Assembly: GCA_019232905.1 (NCBI GenBank)
Contig: JAFANA010000096.1
Span: forward strand, 1 to 40,185
Length of the DNA stretch: 40,185 bases
Direction: 5' to 3'
Source of the DNA: Vulcanimicrobiota bacterium
GTDB taxonomy: Bacteria > Vulcanimicrobiota > Vulcanimicrobiia > Vulcanimicrobiales > Vulcanimicrobiaceae
The notes beneath the pieces were generated by a model. The model was given only the letters and a program-made list of their open reading frames with translations, had not been told where the DNA came from and ran no database searches. Below, one piece after another: positions 18,255-26,132 of the stretch. Within the stretch, counting starts at the first letter, position 1; the number at the start of each line of letters is the position of its first letter. A program made the translations under genes and the position numbers.

Positions 18255-21002
18255 ATGCGACGTGAGTTTTACCGGCCAGCTGATACCGAGACGCGCCTGT
18301 TCGGCCGCGATCGTGAGATGCGCATCATTACCGGGCATCTCGACGGCGTGCGTGATCGAGGGGCTGCGCTGCTCATTGGTGGCGAACCAGGTGTAGGGAA
18401 GACCGCAATCCTGGAAGCCGCGAAGTCGCTTGCGTTCGAAAGAGGTTTGTCGGTTTTAAGTGCCGTCGGCGTGCAGTCGGAATCGAAGCTGCCGTTCGCG
18501 GGATTGTACGAGCTTTTCCGTTCAATTGCCGGCCACGCCGCCGGATTGCCCGATCTTCAGCGAAACGCGCTTCGGACGGCGTTGGGCCTGACAAGCGTTC
18601 CTGCGGCAGACCTCTTTCTAATCGCCCTAGGAGCGCTCAATACGCTTTGCGAGTTTGCCTCCGAGCAACCGCTCCTGTTAACAGTCGATGATGGCCAATG
18701 GCTCGATCAGTCGACGGCCGATATTCTTGCGTTTATTGCGCGGCGGATACAATCCGAACCGATAATCGTTTTAATTGCGAGCCGGGAACTTCACGAAACG
18801 GCCTTCGCCGGTGTTGCAGAGGAATTGGACGTCGAGCCGCTCGATGAACACGCTTCGTGCGAATTAATTCAGACGCTTAATCCCGGCCTTTCGGCGGCGA
18901 TCAAAGACCGAGTGCTCCGTGAATCGGCCGGCAACCCGTTGGCGCTCGTAGAACTCCCGAAAGCGATCGCTTCCCGGTGGGGCGATTCTCTACCACTGCC
19001 CGCGCACGTACCGCTTACGGCACGGTTAGAACGCGCGTTTGCACACCGGCTTTCCGATCTGCCGCCTGCGACCCGTCAAGTGTTGCTCGTTGCCGCCCTT
19101 AACGACAGCTCCAATCTAGCCGAAGTTATGAGCGCCGCGGAGCTGATCGTCGAACCGTACATTCCGCTGGAAGCACTAACGCCCGCCGTTTCGGCGGGTT
19201 TATTGCGCGTGCACGACGGTGTTCTCCATTTCAGGCACCCTTTGGTTCGTTCCGCAATATGCGGTGATGCGCACCTTGCAGAACGCGTGAGAGCACACGG
19301 CGCACTCGCCGCGGTGCTGCGGGCAAATGCAGATCGTGAGGTATGGCATCGGGCTGCTTCGATCGTCGGCCTCGATGATTCCGTTGCGACGGATCTGGAA
19401 TCCGCCGCAGTCCGTGCTCTAGCGCGTGGCGACGTCCATAGCGCGATCCAGGCGTTCGACCGGGCCGCTCACCTGTGCGCCGACGATCAGAGGCGTGGAC
19501 GTTATGTGTTGTCGGCGGCAACGTTGGCATCGGATATCGCGTCAAGCGTCGTCGTTTCGCTTCTTGAAAATATGGACACTTCAGTTTTTTCGCCGCGTGA
19601 TAGCGCGAGGCTCAAATGGCTTCGCGAAGCAGCGGCGCCGGGCGTTTCCGGTTCGCAGGCATTGACCGAGATCGCCGACACGATACAGTCAGCGAACGAC
19701 GTTGATTTCGCGCTGGATCTTCTTTGCGGTCCGGCGATCAATCGTTGGTGGACGGAACCGGGTGAGGATGTGTGCGAGCATCTCGCGTCCGCCTTCGAGT
19801 CGGTCCGAACGTCGATGCAGGACGATCCGCGGTTTCTTGCGGCTTTGTCACTCGCCGCTCCTATTCGTGAAGGGGCGTTCATCATCGCGCGTTTGCATCA
19901 TGCAATTCAAAACGGTGAAGGTGACGCGCGGGCGGCGCGCTTACTCGGGATTGCGGCTGGCCAAGTCGGGGAGTTCGACCTTGCTGCGCGCTTTCTCAAC
20001 AGCGCAGTGGCGGGATTAAGAAGCGAGGGCAGACTAGCGTTGTTGGCACACGTGTTGGTGCTGCGAGCTCAGGCAGAATGTCATCTCACGAGTCTCGACG
20101 CTGCTGCGGCGGACGCCGAGGAAGGTGAGCGGCTTTCACGCGAGACCGGCCAGCCGACGTATGCTGCATTTGCTCAGGCGACGGCGGCGGTTGTGGCTGC
20201 GTTGCGCGGCGACCATCAGGCCGCGCAAACGCAAGCCGCAAATGCAGAACGCGCGACGCCCAACACGCTCCTTGCGGAAGTCCAGATGGCGAGAGGCATG
20301 AGCGCACTCGCGCAGGGCCGGTACGACGAAGCGTACCGCGAGCTTCACCGAATGTTCGATAGTTCGGACAGTGCCTATCATCCCATGAAGCACTGCTTCT
20401 ACGTTGGGAGTTTAACCGAAGCTGCGATTCACTGCGGACGCGCAGACGATGCCAAGACGATCGTCATGGACATGGAGGCGCTGGCGGGGCAAACGTCCTC
20501 ACCCCAATTTCAGAGCGCGATGCAGCACGCGCGCGCATTACTTTCGCAGGATTCGGAAGTAAAGCCGGCGATCGAAGGTGTGTTAAAAGGCGACGTCGTG
20601 CGCTCACCGTTCACGACAGCCCGCCTGCAATTAGCTCTGGGTAAGTGGCTCCGGCGCGCGCGACGCGCAAGAGAAGCACGGCTGCTGCTGCAGCTTGCAA
20701 TGGAGACATTTGATAGGATCGGCACGTTGCCGTGGCGTGAATGGGCTCATCAAGAGCTACGGGCCGCAGGTGGAAAGGTTCAGCAACGGACGACGCACCA
20801 GCGAGACGAATTGACCCCGCAAGAATTGCAGATTGCTTCGATGGTCGCTGAAGGCTTGTCGAACCGCGAGATCGGCCAACGGCTGTATCTGTCGGAGCGC
20901 ACCGTAGGCTCGCATTTGTATCGGCTATTTCCGAAGCTCGGCATTACGTCGCGCTATCAGTTGCGAGACGCCCTTCGCATGGGCACCGAATCGCTTCATT
21001 AG
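18255..21002 (+). CDS. Large ATP-binding LuxR-family regulator (copy 2)
   Basis: A 915-aa paralogue of the gene just upstream, alike along its whole length: same Walker A (GGEPGVGKT), Walker B (LLTVDDGQWLD), GNPLALVELPKAIAS linker, helical repeats and C-terminal LuxR HTH (LTPQELQIASMVAEGLSNRE). The DNA-recognition helix differs from copy 1 in few positions (SERTVGSHLYRLFPKLGITS). Thus the pair arose by tandem duplication and probably still reads related DNA sites while the sensing parts have diverged. The ATG start comes 14 bases after copy 1, so both are likely co-transcribed. Its stop overlaps the convergent ABM gene. Confidence 0.92.
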   Translation: MRREFYRPADTETRLFGRDREMRIITGHLDGVRDRGAALLIGGEPGVGKTAILEAAKSLAFERGLSVLSAVGVQSESKLPFAGLYELFRSIAGHAAGLPDLQRNALRTALGLTSVPAADLFLIALGALNTLCEFASEQPLLLTVDDGQWLDQSTADILAFIARRIQSEPIIVLIASRELHETAFAGVAEELDVEPLDEHASCELIQTLNPGLSAAIKDRVLRESAGNPLALVELPKAIASRWGDSLPLPAHVPLTARLERAFAHRLSDLPPATRQVLLVAALNDSSNLAEVMSAAELIVEPYIPLEALTPAVSAGLLRVHDGVLHFRHPLVRSAICGDAHLAERVRAHGALAAVLRANADREVWHRAASIVGLDDSVATDLESAAVRALARGDVHSAIQAFDRAAHLCADDQRRGRYVLSAATLASDIASSVVVSLLENMDTSVFSPRDSARLKWLREAAAPGVSGSQALTEIADTIQSANDVDFALDLLCGPAINRWWTEPGEDVCEHLASAFESVRTSMQDDPRFLAALSLAAPIREGAFIIARLHHAIQNGEGDARAARLLGIAAGQVGEFDLAARFLNSAVAGLRSEGRLALLAHVLVLRAQAECHLTSLDAAAADAEEGERLSRETGQPTYAAFAQATAAVVAALRGDHQAAQTQAANAERATPNTLLAEVQMARGMSALAQGRYDEAYRELHRMFDSSDSAYHPMKHCFYVGSLTEAAIHCGRADDAKTIVMDMEALAGQTSSPQFQSAMQHARALLSQDSEVKPAIEGVLKGDVVRSPFTTARLQLALGKWLRRARRAREARLLLQLAMETFDRIGTLPWREWAHQELRAAGGKVQQRTTHQRDELTPQELQIASMVAEGLSNREIGQRLYLSERTVGSHLYRLFPKLGITSRYQLRDALRMGTESLH

Positions 21003-21283
21003 AGCGGTACGACCACGATCGCCTCGCGTTGTAGAGCCATCGCGCGCACGCCGCGCACCACCAAGCGTTGGAAGTGCTCCGTCGCCATGTGAGATTCCAT
21101 AGCTGCCCTGTCCTTGTACTCTTCCCACAGCGCAAACGCGTTCGGTTGCTCGTCTCCACGCGCAACGTCAAAGGACATGACTCCATCCTCGGTGAGAGAG
21201 GCCATGCGCAGCTCTCGCAACAGCTCTTCCGCTTTTTCCGAGTCCTTCTCGGCAAAGGTGAAATGAACGGATTGAATGACCAT
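20999..21283 (-). CDS. ABM-domain (antibiotic biosynthesis monooxygenase-like) protein
   Basis: A 94-aa single-domain protein of the dimeric alpha/beta ABM fold. The text runs MVIQSVHFTFAEKDSEKAEE, then FDVARGDEQPNAFALWEEYKD and SHMATEHFQRLV, which fits the LsrG/YgiN group of small monooxygenases or isomerases. The start at 21283 gives the usual family beginning; an in-frame ATG at 21337 would add 18 residues that look unlike the family. It overlaps the convergent LuxR copy 2 stop. An ABM-like remnant lies nearby at 21948-22148. Confidence 0.82.
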   Translation of the reverse strand: MVIQSVHFTFAEKDSEKAEELLRELRMASLTEDGVMSFDVARGDEQPNAFALWEEYKDRAAMESHMATEHFQRLVVRGVRAMALQREAIVVVPL

Positions 21284-21486
21284 AGCCGCTAGCATAGCAG
21301 CCGAAAGAGCGGCTTTACGGAATCTAAAAGTGTCCAAAAAGGCGACGTGGGAAAAGGCGTTCGCGGCCTTGAGTAATTTGACTTAAGGCTACGCATTTGT
21401 AGGACGACGGCGGCGGAAACGGTGCAGTCGTATGACCGGCGACGGCGACGCCGGCTATCCTTCATTATTGTGCAAGAGAGGCATTC

Positions 21487-21504
21487 TACAAGTGACGCAT
21501 TGTA
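21487..21504. promoter_or_regulatory. Inverted repeat TACAA-N8-TTGTA before the XRE gene
   Basis: Perfect five-base arms, TACAA (21487-21491) and TTGTA (21500-21504), flank an eight-base spacer, 20 bases before the XRE-type regulator start. A related half, CATTTGTAGG, occurs about 100 bases upstream near 21391. The position suits an autoregulatory operator. Short repeats arise by chance, so confidence is low. Confidence 0.3.
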
Positions 21505-21524
21505 ATCGAAAGTGGGCGTAGGCT

Positions 21525-21839
21525 ATGGTGACCGGTTCGCAATCTCAGTTTGGGACGTTCCTTAAGATGCTTCGACGTCGTGTCCCACCTGAAACGGAAG
21601 TGTTGGGATCCTGGACGCGCTTGCCTGTTCGGCGTGGACGGCGCGTAACGCAGGAAGAAGTCGCGGAGGCGTTGGGCGTGAGCCGTAACTGGTATCGCCG
21701 GCTCGAAAGCGGCAAGGCCCAACGCGCGTCTTTGAAACTCCTCGCGCGTATATCCCGTGCGTTCATATCTACTCCCGAGGAGCGAACGAGATTCTTTGTC
21801 CTTGCACTACCTGAACTCGAACGCGTGATCGAGCAGTAG
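21525..21839 (+). CDS. XRE-family HTH regulator (MmyB-like N-terminus only)
   Basis: A 104-aa DNA-binding protein. The helix-turn-helix is RRVTQEEVAEALGVSRNWYRRLESGK (seen here in two parts: VTQEEVAEALGVS and RNWYRRLESGK), followed by helices ending ISRAFISTPEERTRFFVLAL. This is the N-terminal domain of the MmyB-like XRE group. Full-length relatives carry a C-terminal ligand-binding PAS-like domain of about 170 residues, absent here: the frame stops at 21839. The next 400 bases contain only decayed or short frames, so the gene may be truncated or a natural short form. A possible operator lies just upstream. Confidence 0.8.
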   Translation: MVTGSQSQFGTFLKMLRRRVPPETEVLGSWTRLPVRRGRRVTQEEVAEALGVSRNWYRRLESGKAQRASLKLLARISRAFISTPEERTRFFVLALPELERVIEQ

Positions 21840-21947
21840 TCTGTGTGGCGAGCGAGCGAGCGTTATTAACGCCGCAATGTTTAAATCGCGCCCCTTGCAC
21901 ACATGCGGTTGCCAGAGACCGAACGTACGTGGTGCTAGCGTTGAGGT

Positions 21948-22148
21948 GTGAGCTCCATCGCTGCAGGCTGCGCCGTCAACCACGCGGTCTGTATTACTAT
22001 TTGGAACTTGGAACGAGCAATGCCGGGATTCGTCGAAGGCACGTTATTGGTCAACGAGGAGACATCCGAAATTCTATCCGTGACAACTTGGAGTTCACGT
22101 CACAATTGGGCGTTTTTCTTTCCGCTCGCGAAGGCGACGAAAGCATAA
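21948..22148 (+). pseudogene. ABM-like remnant
   Basis: A 66-codon open stretch whose middle reads ERAMPGFVEGTLLVNEETSE then ILSVTTWSSRHNWAFF. This matches the pattern of an ABM domain (M-P-G-F ... L-L-V ... L-S-V-T-x-W-x-S-R). The first beta strand and helix of the domain are missing or degraded (CAVNHAVCITIWNL) and the end is cut short at TAA. The surrounding 21840-22239 has no other convincing frame; a competing open frame at 21845-22387 looks compositionally random. I read this as a decayed gene, though a short functional form cannot be excluded. Confidence 0.4.
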
Positions 22149-22239
22149 AATACTACATTGACCACTTCTACCTGCCGGACATGGAGCGACGCGCATGCTA
22201 CGTTAAGTGCGAAGTAAAAAACGGCCCCGGAGAAGTGTC

Positions 22240-22374
22240 ATGCTCATCTTTCATTCGATCGCCGATGCCCTGCAAGCGGGTTACCATATTTACGACCGCA
22301 CGAAGACTGGATATCTCGCACGAATTAGAACGGACCGCGGTTGGGCGCTCGCACTCGTTGAACTCGTGGCTTGA
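22240..22374 (+). CDS. Small 44-aa protein
   Basis: A compact ORF beginning MLIFHSIADALQAGYHIYDR and then TKTGYLARIRTDRGWALALV with ending ELVA. It has a good ribosome site (GGAGAAG, 6 bases before ATG at 22240). The composition, with an amphipathic helix, a turn with D-R-T-x-x-G-Y and an aromatic-rich strand, looks like a real small domain rather than a random frame. I do not know the family. It lies downstream of the XRE gene and ABM remnant on the same strand. Confidence 0.55.
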   Translation: MLIFHSIADALQAGYHIYDRTKTGYLARIRTDRGWALALVELVA

Positions 22375-22514
22375 TACGTCAATGTGAAGTAATTCGTTCC
22401 TAGAAACTGGATTGCGTTTGCGGGGCATAGGAGGGCGCCGCAAACGCCGCGGGTGGCGGCACGTTAGTGCTTGCCACGTTTTTTATGTCCGGATGTGTTG
22501 AGCGCGCGATTCGA

Positions 22515-22529
22515 TTATCATCGTGATAA
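22515..22529. promoter_or_regulatory. Palindrome TTATCA-TCG-TGATAA upstream of DUF302 gene
   Basis: A perfect six-base inverted repeat with a three-base centre lies 17 bases before the start of the DUF302 gene at 22547, partly overlapping where its promoter or leader would be. This suits an operator for a dimeric repressor. It has no T-run after it, so it is not a terminator. The regulator is unknown. Confidence 0.35.
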
Positions 22530-22546
22530 GACGGGGTGATGTGACT

Positions 22547-23041
22547 ATGCCGTTCGTTCGAACTCAGACGTCGAAAACAGTCGACGTGCGACACGTCGCG
22601 ATCGACTCGACAAAGCCGTTTGCCGACGTCCAGACGGCACTGGAAGCCGTGGTCCCTCCGCTCGATCCGACTATTTCCACGCTGCTGACGCAAGGCATGA
22701 GCGACGAGCTCTCGGGGCGATTGAAAAACGGGCCGGAACTCGCCATCTTTCTCAAGCGCGACCACGGCACGCTGCTTGGACTCTACGGCGAACCGCGGCA
22801 CGCGGTGCAGTATGAAATCGGAAATCCGCTCACGGCATCCACAATGACGCGCTACAATCTCGGCGCCGCGCTTTATGCACCGTTGCGCGTCGTATTGTAT
22901 GAGACTAACGACGGCGGCTCGCGCTTCGAATACGATCTTCCGTCGTCGATATTCGGTCAATTCGGCGACGATCGCATCACCGAAGTGGGACGCGGCCTCG
23001 ACGATGCGCTATTGCGTGCGTTGAGTTCCGCGTCCGAGTGA
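22547..23041 (+). CDS. DUF302 family protein (second copy)
   Basis: A 164-aa cytoplasmic protein with a DUF302 domain: a first strand VRHVAIDSTKPFADVQTALE, the GPELAIFLKRDHGTLLGLYG strand pair, then YEIGNPLTASTM and YAPLRVVLYETNDGG, the family core. No signal peptide, unlike the copy at 5858-6337. The ATG at 22547 has a GGTGAT ribosome site seven bases ahead. Its TGA stop overlaps a GTG that could start the epoxide hydrolase frame, so the two genes are tightly linked and probably one transcript. A palindrome precedes the gene. Confidence 0.82.
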   Translation: MPFVRTQTSKTVDVRHVAIDSTKPFADVQTALEAVVPPLDPTISTLLTQGMSDELSGRLKNGPELAIFLKRDHGTLLGLYGEPRHAVQYEIGNPLTASTMTRYNLGAALYAPLRVVLYETNDGGSRFEYDLPSSIFGQFGDDRITEVGRGLDDALLRALSSASE

Positions 23042-23064
23042 ACTTTTCGGAGGAACCGGTACTG

Positions 23065-24378
23065 ATGGATAGACGGCATTTTATCAGCAAGGCCGGCCTG
23101 GGATTCGCCGCAGCTTCGTTCGGCACGTTCGACATGGACGGCGTCGCAGCAGCGGATGAATCCAGCGCGATCCGCCCGTTTCACGTCAAGGTCCTTGAAT
23201 CGGATCTCGCCGATATGCGCCGTCGCATTACGTCCACGCGATGGCCCGACCGCGAAACCGTGAGCGATTCATCACAGGGCGTTCAACTCGAGATGATTCA
23301 AGGACTCGCCCGCTACTGGGGCACCGAGTACGATTGGCGCAAGTGTGAGACCACGTTGAATGCGCTTCCGCAGTTCACGACGGAGATCGATGGAGTAACC
23401 GTTCATTTCATTCACGTCCGGTCAAAACATGCGGAAGCGTTGCCGCTCATCGTCACGCATGGATGGCCCGGGTCGGTCATCGAGCAGTTGAAGATCATTG
23501 GACCGTTGACCGATCCGACTGCGCACGGTGCGAAGGCTGCCGACGCATTTCACCTCGTGATTCCTTCGATTCCGGGCTACGGATTTTCGAGCCGGCCGGC
23601 GACAACGGGCTGGGATACGGATCGCATCGCGCGCGCTTGGGTGGTGTTGATGACGCGTCTCGGTTATACGAAGTTTGTCGCGCAAGGCGGCGACTGGGGT
23701 GCCGGCGTCACGGAGGCGATGGCGAAGCAAACGCCGCCGGGCTTGCTCGGCATTCACGTCAATTTGCCCGGCACCGTTCCGCCGGACATTGCGAAGTTGC
23801 TCTTGGCTGCGGCTCCGCCTCCGGCAACCCTTTCCAGCGATGAACGGCGCGCGTACGAACAACTGAACAATCTGTATGCGAAGAAGCGCGCGTACGCGAC
23901 GTTTATGGCGACGCGCCCGCAAACGCTCTACGGCATCGCCGATTCACCCGTGGGTTTGGCGACGTGGATGATCGATCATGGTGACGGCTATGGACAACCC
24001 GCCGCGGCAATGGTCTCGGCGATAGCGGGGCGTACGATCGATGGACATACTGCGGGCGCGCTGACCCGGGATGACGTGCTCGATGATATTACGCTCTACT
24101 GGTTGACCAACACCGGCGTTTCTTCCGGACGTTTGTACTGGGAGACGAAGACGAGCCTGTACAACGCGGCCGACGTATCGCTCCCGGCTGCGGTCAGCAT
24201 CTTTCCCGGCGAAAATTATCAGGCGCCGCGGAGTTGGACTGAAGCTGCGTACCAGCACCTCATCTATTTCAACGAGGTCGCCGCAGGCGGCCACTACGCA
24301 GCCTGGGAGCAGCCGCAACTCTTCTCGGAGGAAGTCCGAGCGGGCTTCAGATCGTTGCGTTCGGTGTCACATCCGTAG
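23065..24378 (+). CDS. Epoxide hydrolase-like alpha/beta hydrolase, Tat-exported
   Basis: A 437-aa protein. Residues 1-30 form a Tat signal (MDRRHFISKAGLGFAAASFG). An N-terminal epoxide-hydrolase lid domain (about 36-145; RPFHVKVLESDLADMRRRI) precedes the alpha/beta-hydrolase core with HGWPGS (residues 132-137), nucleophile D210 in QGGDWGAGV and base His in AAGGHYAAWEQP. This is the microsomal-type epoxide hydrolase family. A proximal GGAGGA supports ATG 23065, while a GTG at 23038 overlapping the DUF302 stop is an alternative. An exported epoxide hydrolase points to a periplasmic substrate. The catalytic set is complete. Confidence 0.92.
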   Translation: MDRRHFISKAGLGFAAASFGTFDMDGVAAADESSAIRPFHVKVLESDLADMRRRITSTRWPDRETVSDSSQGVQLEMIQGLARYWGTEYDWRKCETTLNALPQFTTEIDGVTVHFIHVRSKHAEALPLIVTHGWPGSVIEQLKIIGPLTDPTAHGAKAADAFHLVIPSIPGYGFSSRPATTGWDTDRIARAWVVLMTRLGYTKFVAQGGDWGAGVTEAMAKQTPPGLLGIHVNLPGTVPPDIAKLLLAAAPPPATLSSDERRAYEQLNNLYAKKRAYATFMATRPQTLYGIADSPVGLATWMIDHGDGYGQPAAAMVSAIAGRTIDGHTAGALTRDDVLDDITLYWLTNTGVSSGRLYWETKTSLYNAADVSLPAAVSIFPGENYQAPRSWTEAAYQHLIYFNEVAAGGHYAAWEQPQLFSEEVRAGFRSLRSVSHP

Positions 24379-24402
24379 CAGGCCCTCAGGCGTTCCCTGT
24401 AT

Positions 24403-24546
24403 ATGCGAGTCCTGAATGTCGTACTGCTAGCCGTCGTCCTTGTGTTCGCCGTGATGGCAATGCGCGACTTTGCGAGCAGCATTTCCGGCGCCGAACGCGG
24501 CCTAGTGCAGTTCGAAAAGACCTGCCCGATCCATTCGATGAAATAG
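24403..24546 (+). CDS. Small 47-aa membrane protein
   Basis: A single hydrophobic helix at the start (VLNVVLLAVVLVFAVMAM) followed by a short charged tail (RDFASSISGAERGLVQFEKT) ending CPIHSMK. It may be a single-span membrane peptide facing the periplasm or an exported peptide. No clear ribosome site is seen. It sits 24 bases after the epoxide hydrolase and five bases before the convergent hpnJ stop, filling the gap exactly, which favours a real gene. Family unknown. Confidence 0.45.
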   Translation: MRVLNVVLLAVVLVFAVMAMRDFASSISGAERGLVQFEKTCPIHSMK

Positions 24547-24551
24547 ACTCG

Positions 24552-25973
24552 CTACGCCGTCGTTTTTCTTTCCCGTAAGAAGGCGAAGAACTCGACGCCC
24601 TCGCGGAGGCGGCGCTTCATGACTTCCGGATCGCGCAGCATACCGCCGAAGAGCGTGAACATCTTTCGCGGCCGGAAGTAGAACTTCTTATAAAACTCAT
24701 CGAGTGAATTAAAGATGAGCGTTTTGCTGATGCCCGGATAATTGAGCGCGGCGGTTTGTATGCCGTGCGTGTCGACCAGATCGTCGCTCTGAATCTCGAG
24801 CCAGCCCTGCTCCTGCGCTTGCCGATAGAGTTCCGTTCCCGGATACGGAGCTGCAAGGGAAACTTGAATCGTTTCGGGGTCGATTTCGCACGCGTACCGG
24901 ATCGTTTCGCGGATCGTCTCCGGCGTTTCTCCGGGAAGCCCGAGAATGAACGTGCCGTGGATCGTGATCCCGAGCTCGCGCGCATTTTTAGAGAACTCGC
25001 GCGCAATATCCAGACGGATGCCCTTCTTGATGTTGTTCAAGATCTGCTGGCTGCCGGATTCATAGCCAACGAGCAGCAGACGCAAGCCGTTTTCCTTCAT
25101 GATCTCGAGCGTTTTGCGCGGGACGTTCGCTTTCGCGTTGCACGACCACGTCACGCCGAGTTTTCCGAGGCGCCGCGCGATCTCTTCGGCACGCGGTTGA
25201 TTGTCGGTGAAGGTGTCGTCGTCGAAGAAGAACTCGCGCACCTGCGGAAACAGCTCTTTGGCGCGTTGCATTTCGGCTTCAACGTTTTCAACGCTGCGCA
25301 CGCGGTATGAGTGCCCGCCCAGCGTCTGCGGCCACAGGCAGAACGTGCATTTCGAGCGGCATCCGCGCCCGGTATAAAACGAAACGTACGGATGCTGCAA
25401 GTAGCCGATGTAATAGTTTTCGATCGTGAGATCGCGCTTGTAGACGTCGATCACGCTCGGAAGCGCGTCCATATCCGTGATCGCGGGCCGGGGAGCCGTA
25501 AATTCAACCCGCTCACCGTCGCGATAGGCGATTCCGGGCACGTCGCGCAGCGGCATTCCCTTGGCGACGTCGACGCACGTGTAGTCGAACTCGCCGACTG
25601 CAACCCAGTCGACCGCGGGCGCACCCTTCATCGACTCCATCGGAAGCACACCGACGTGCGCGCCGACCATTCCGACCACGACGTCGGGATTCTGTTCTTT
25701 TAGACGCGCCGCGAATTTCGCATCGTTGCCGAACGACGGCGTGCTCGTGTGGAGAATCACCAGCTCGTAATCGCGCGCTTCTTTTAAGACCTCCTCGACG
25801 GACTTGTCGTCCGCGGGCGCATCAATGAGGCGGCTGCCTTCGATCATAGCCGCCGGCTGCGCGAGCCACGTCGGATACCAGAACGACTTAATCTCACGCC
25901 GTGCTTGATAACGCGATCCCGCTCCGCCGTCGAACCCGTCGAAGCTCGGGGGATTCAGGAACAACGTCTTCAT
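24552..25973 (-). CDS. hpnJ: Hopanoid-type B12-binding radical SAM protein HpnJ
   Basis: A 473-aa protein with a B12-binding-like N-terminal domain and a radical SAM barrel. The start MKTLFLNPPSFDGFDGGAGS and the text KSFWYPTWLAQPAAMIEGSR are what I recognise of HpnJ. The cluster motif is C205-x3-C209-x2-C212 (GRGCRSKCTFCLW). In known pathways HpnJ acts late in building the cyclitol ether head group of bacteriohopanetetrol. The start at 25973 is chosen to match that family; an ATG 12 bases upstream is possible. No other hpn gene or squalene-hopene cyclase is in the window, so this is an isolated copy. It is divergent from a POT-like transporter. Confidence 0.88.
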   Translation of the reverse strand: MKTLFLNPPSFDGFDGGAGSRYQARREIKSFWYPTWLAQPAAMIEGSRLIDAPADDKSVEEVLKEARDYELVILHTSTPSFGNDAKFAARLKEQNPDVVVGMVGAHVGVLPMESMKGAPAVDWVAVGEFDYTCVDVAKGMPLRDVPGIAYRDGERVEFTAPRPAITDMDALPSVIDVYKRDLTIENYYIGYLQHPYVSFYTGRGCRSKCTFCLWPQTLGGHSYRVRSVENVEAEMQRAKELFPQVREFFFDDDTFTDNQPRAEEIARRLGKLGVTWSCNAKANVPRKTLEIMKENGLRLLLVGYESGSQQILNNIKKGIRLDIAREFSKNARELGITIHGTFILGLPGETPETIRETIRYACEIDPETIQVSLAAPYPGTELYRQAQEQGWLEIQSDDLVDTHGIQTAALNYPGISKTLIFNSLDEFYKKFYFRPRKMFTLFGGMLRDPEVMKRRLREGVEFFAFLRERKTTA

Positions 25974-26070
25974 GCCGCTTGACATTCAGGTAACACCTAT
26001 CCTCGCGAAGAGCCAGTGAAAAACGTCCGTCGCGACCTGTTTGCTACCGGCGTAAAAAATACTACTCAGA

Positions 26071-26112
26071 CGCAGGGTTGCTTCGGGGTAACCGAAGGAG
26101 CGAACCCACGCG
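26071..26112 (+). promoter_or_regulatory. Strong hairpin in the leader of the POT-like transporter gene
   Basis: An extended hairpin: CGC (26071-26073) pairs with GCG (26110-26112), GGGTT (26075-26079) with AACCC (26103-26107), then GC with GC and TTCGG (26082-26086) with CCGAA (26092-26096), loop GGTAA, with a small GGA bulge. It ends 20 bases before the transporter start and has no T-run, so it is not a simple terminator. It could be a leader regulatory element or an RNA-stability structure. It lies in the 150-base divergent gap with hpnJ, where nothing else was recognised. Confidence 0.4.
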
Positions 26113-26132
26113 CACTTCAAAGCTAGGCCCCT

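Noticed and set aside
21845..22387. 180-codon plus-strand frame after the XRE gene
   Set aside because: Its composition is Arg/Cys-rich and patternless. The ABM-like text is in another frame, as is the 44-aa ORF with a good ribosome site.
22400..22960. 186-codon minus-strand frame opposite the DUF302 gene
   Set aside because: Most of it lies antisense to the DUF302 gene, the text is Arg/His-rich without a motif, and the DUF302 frame on the other strand is convincing.
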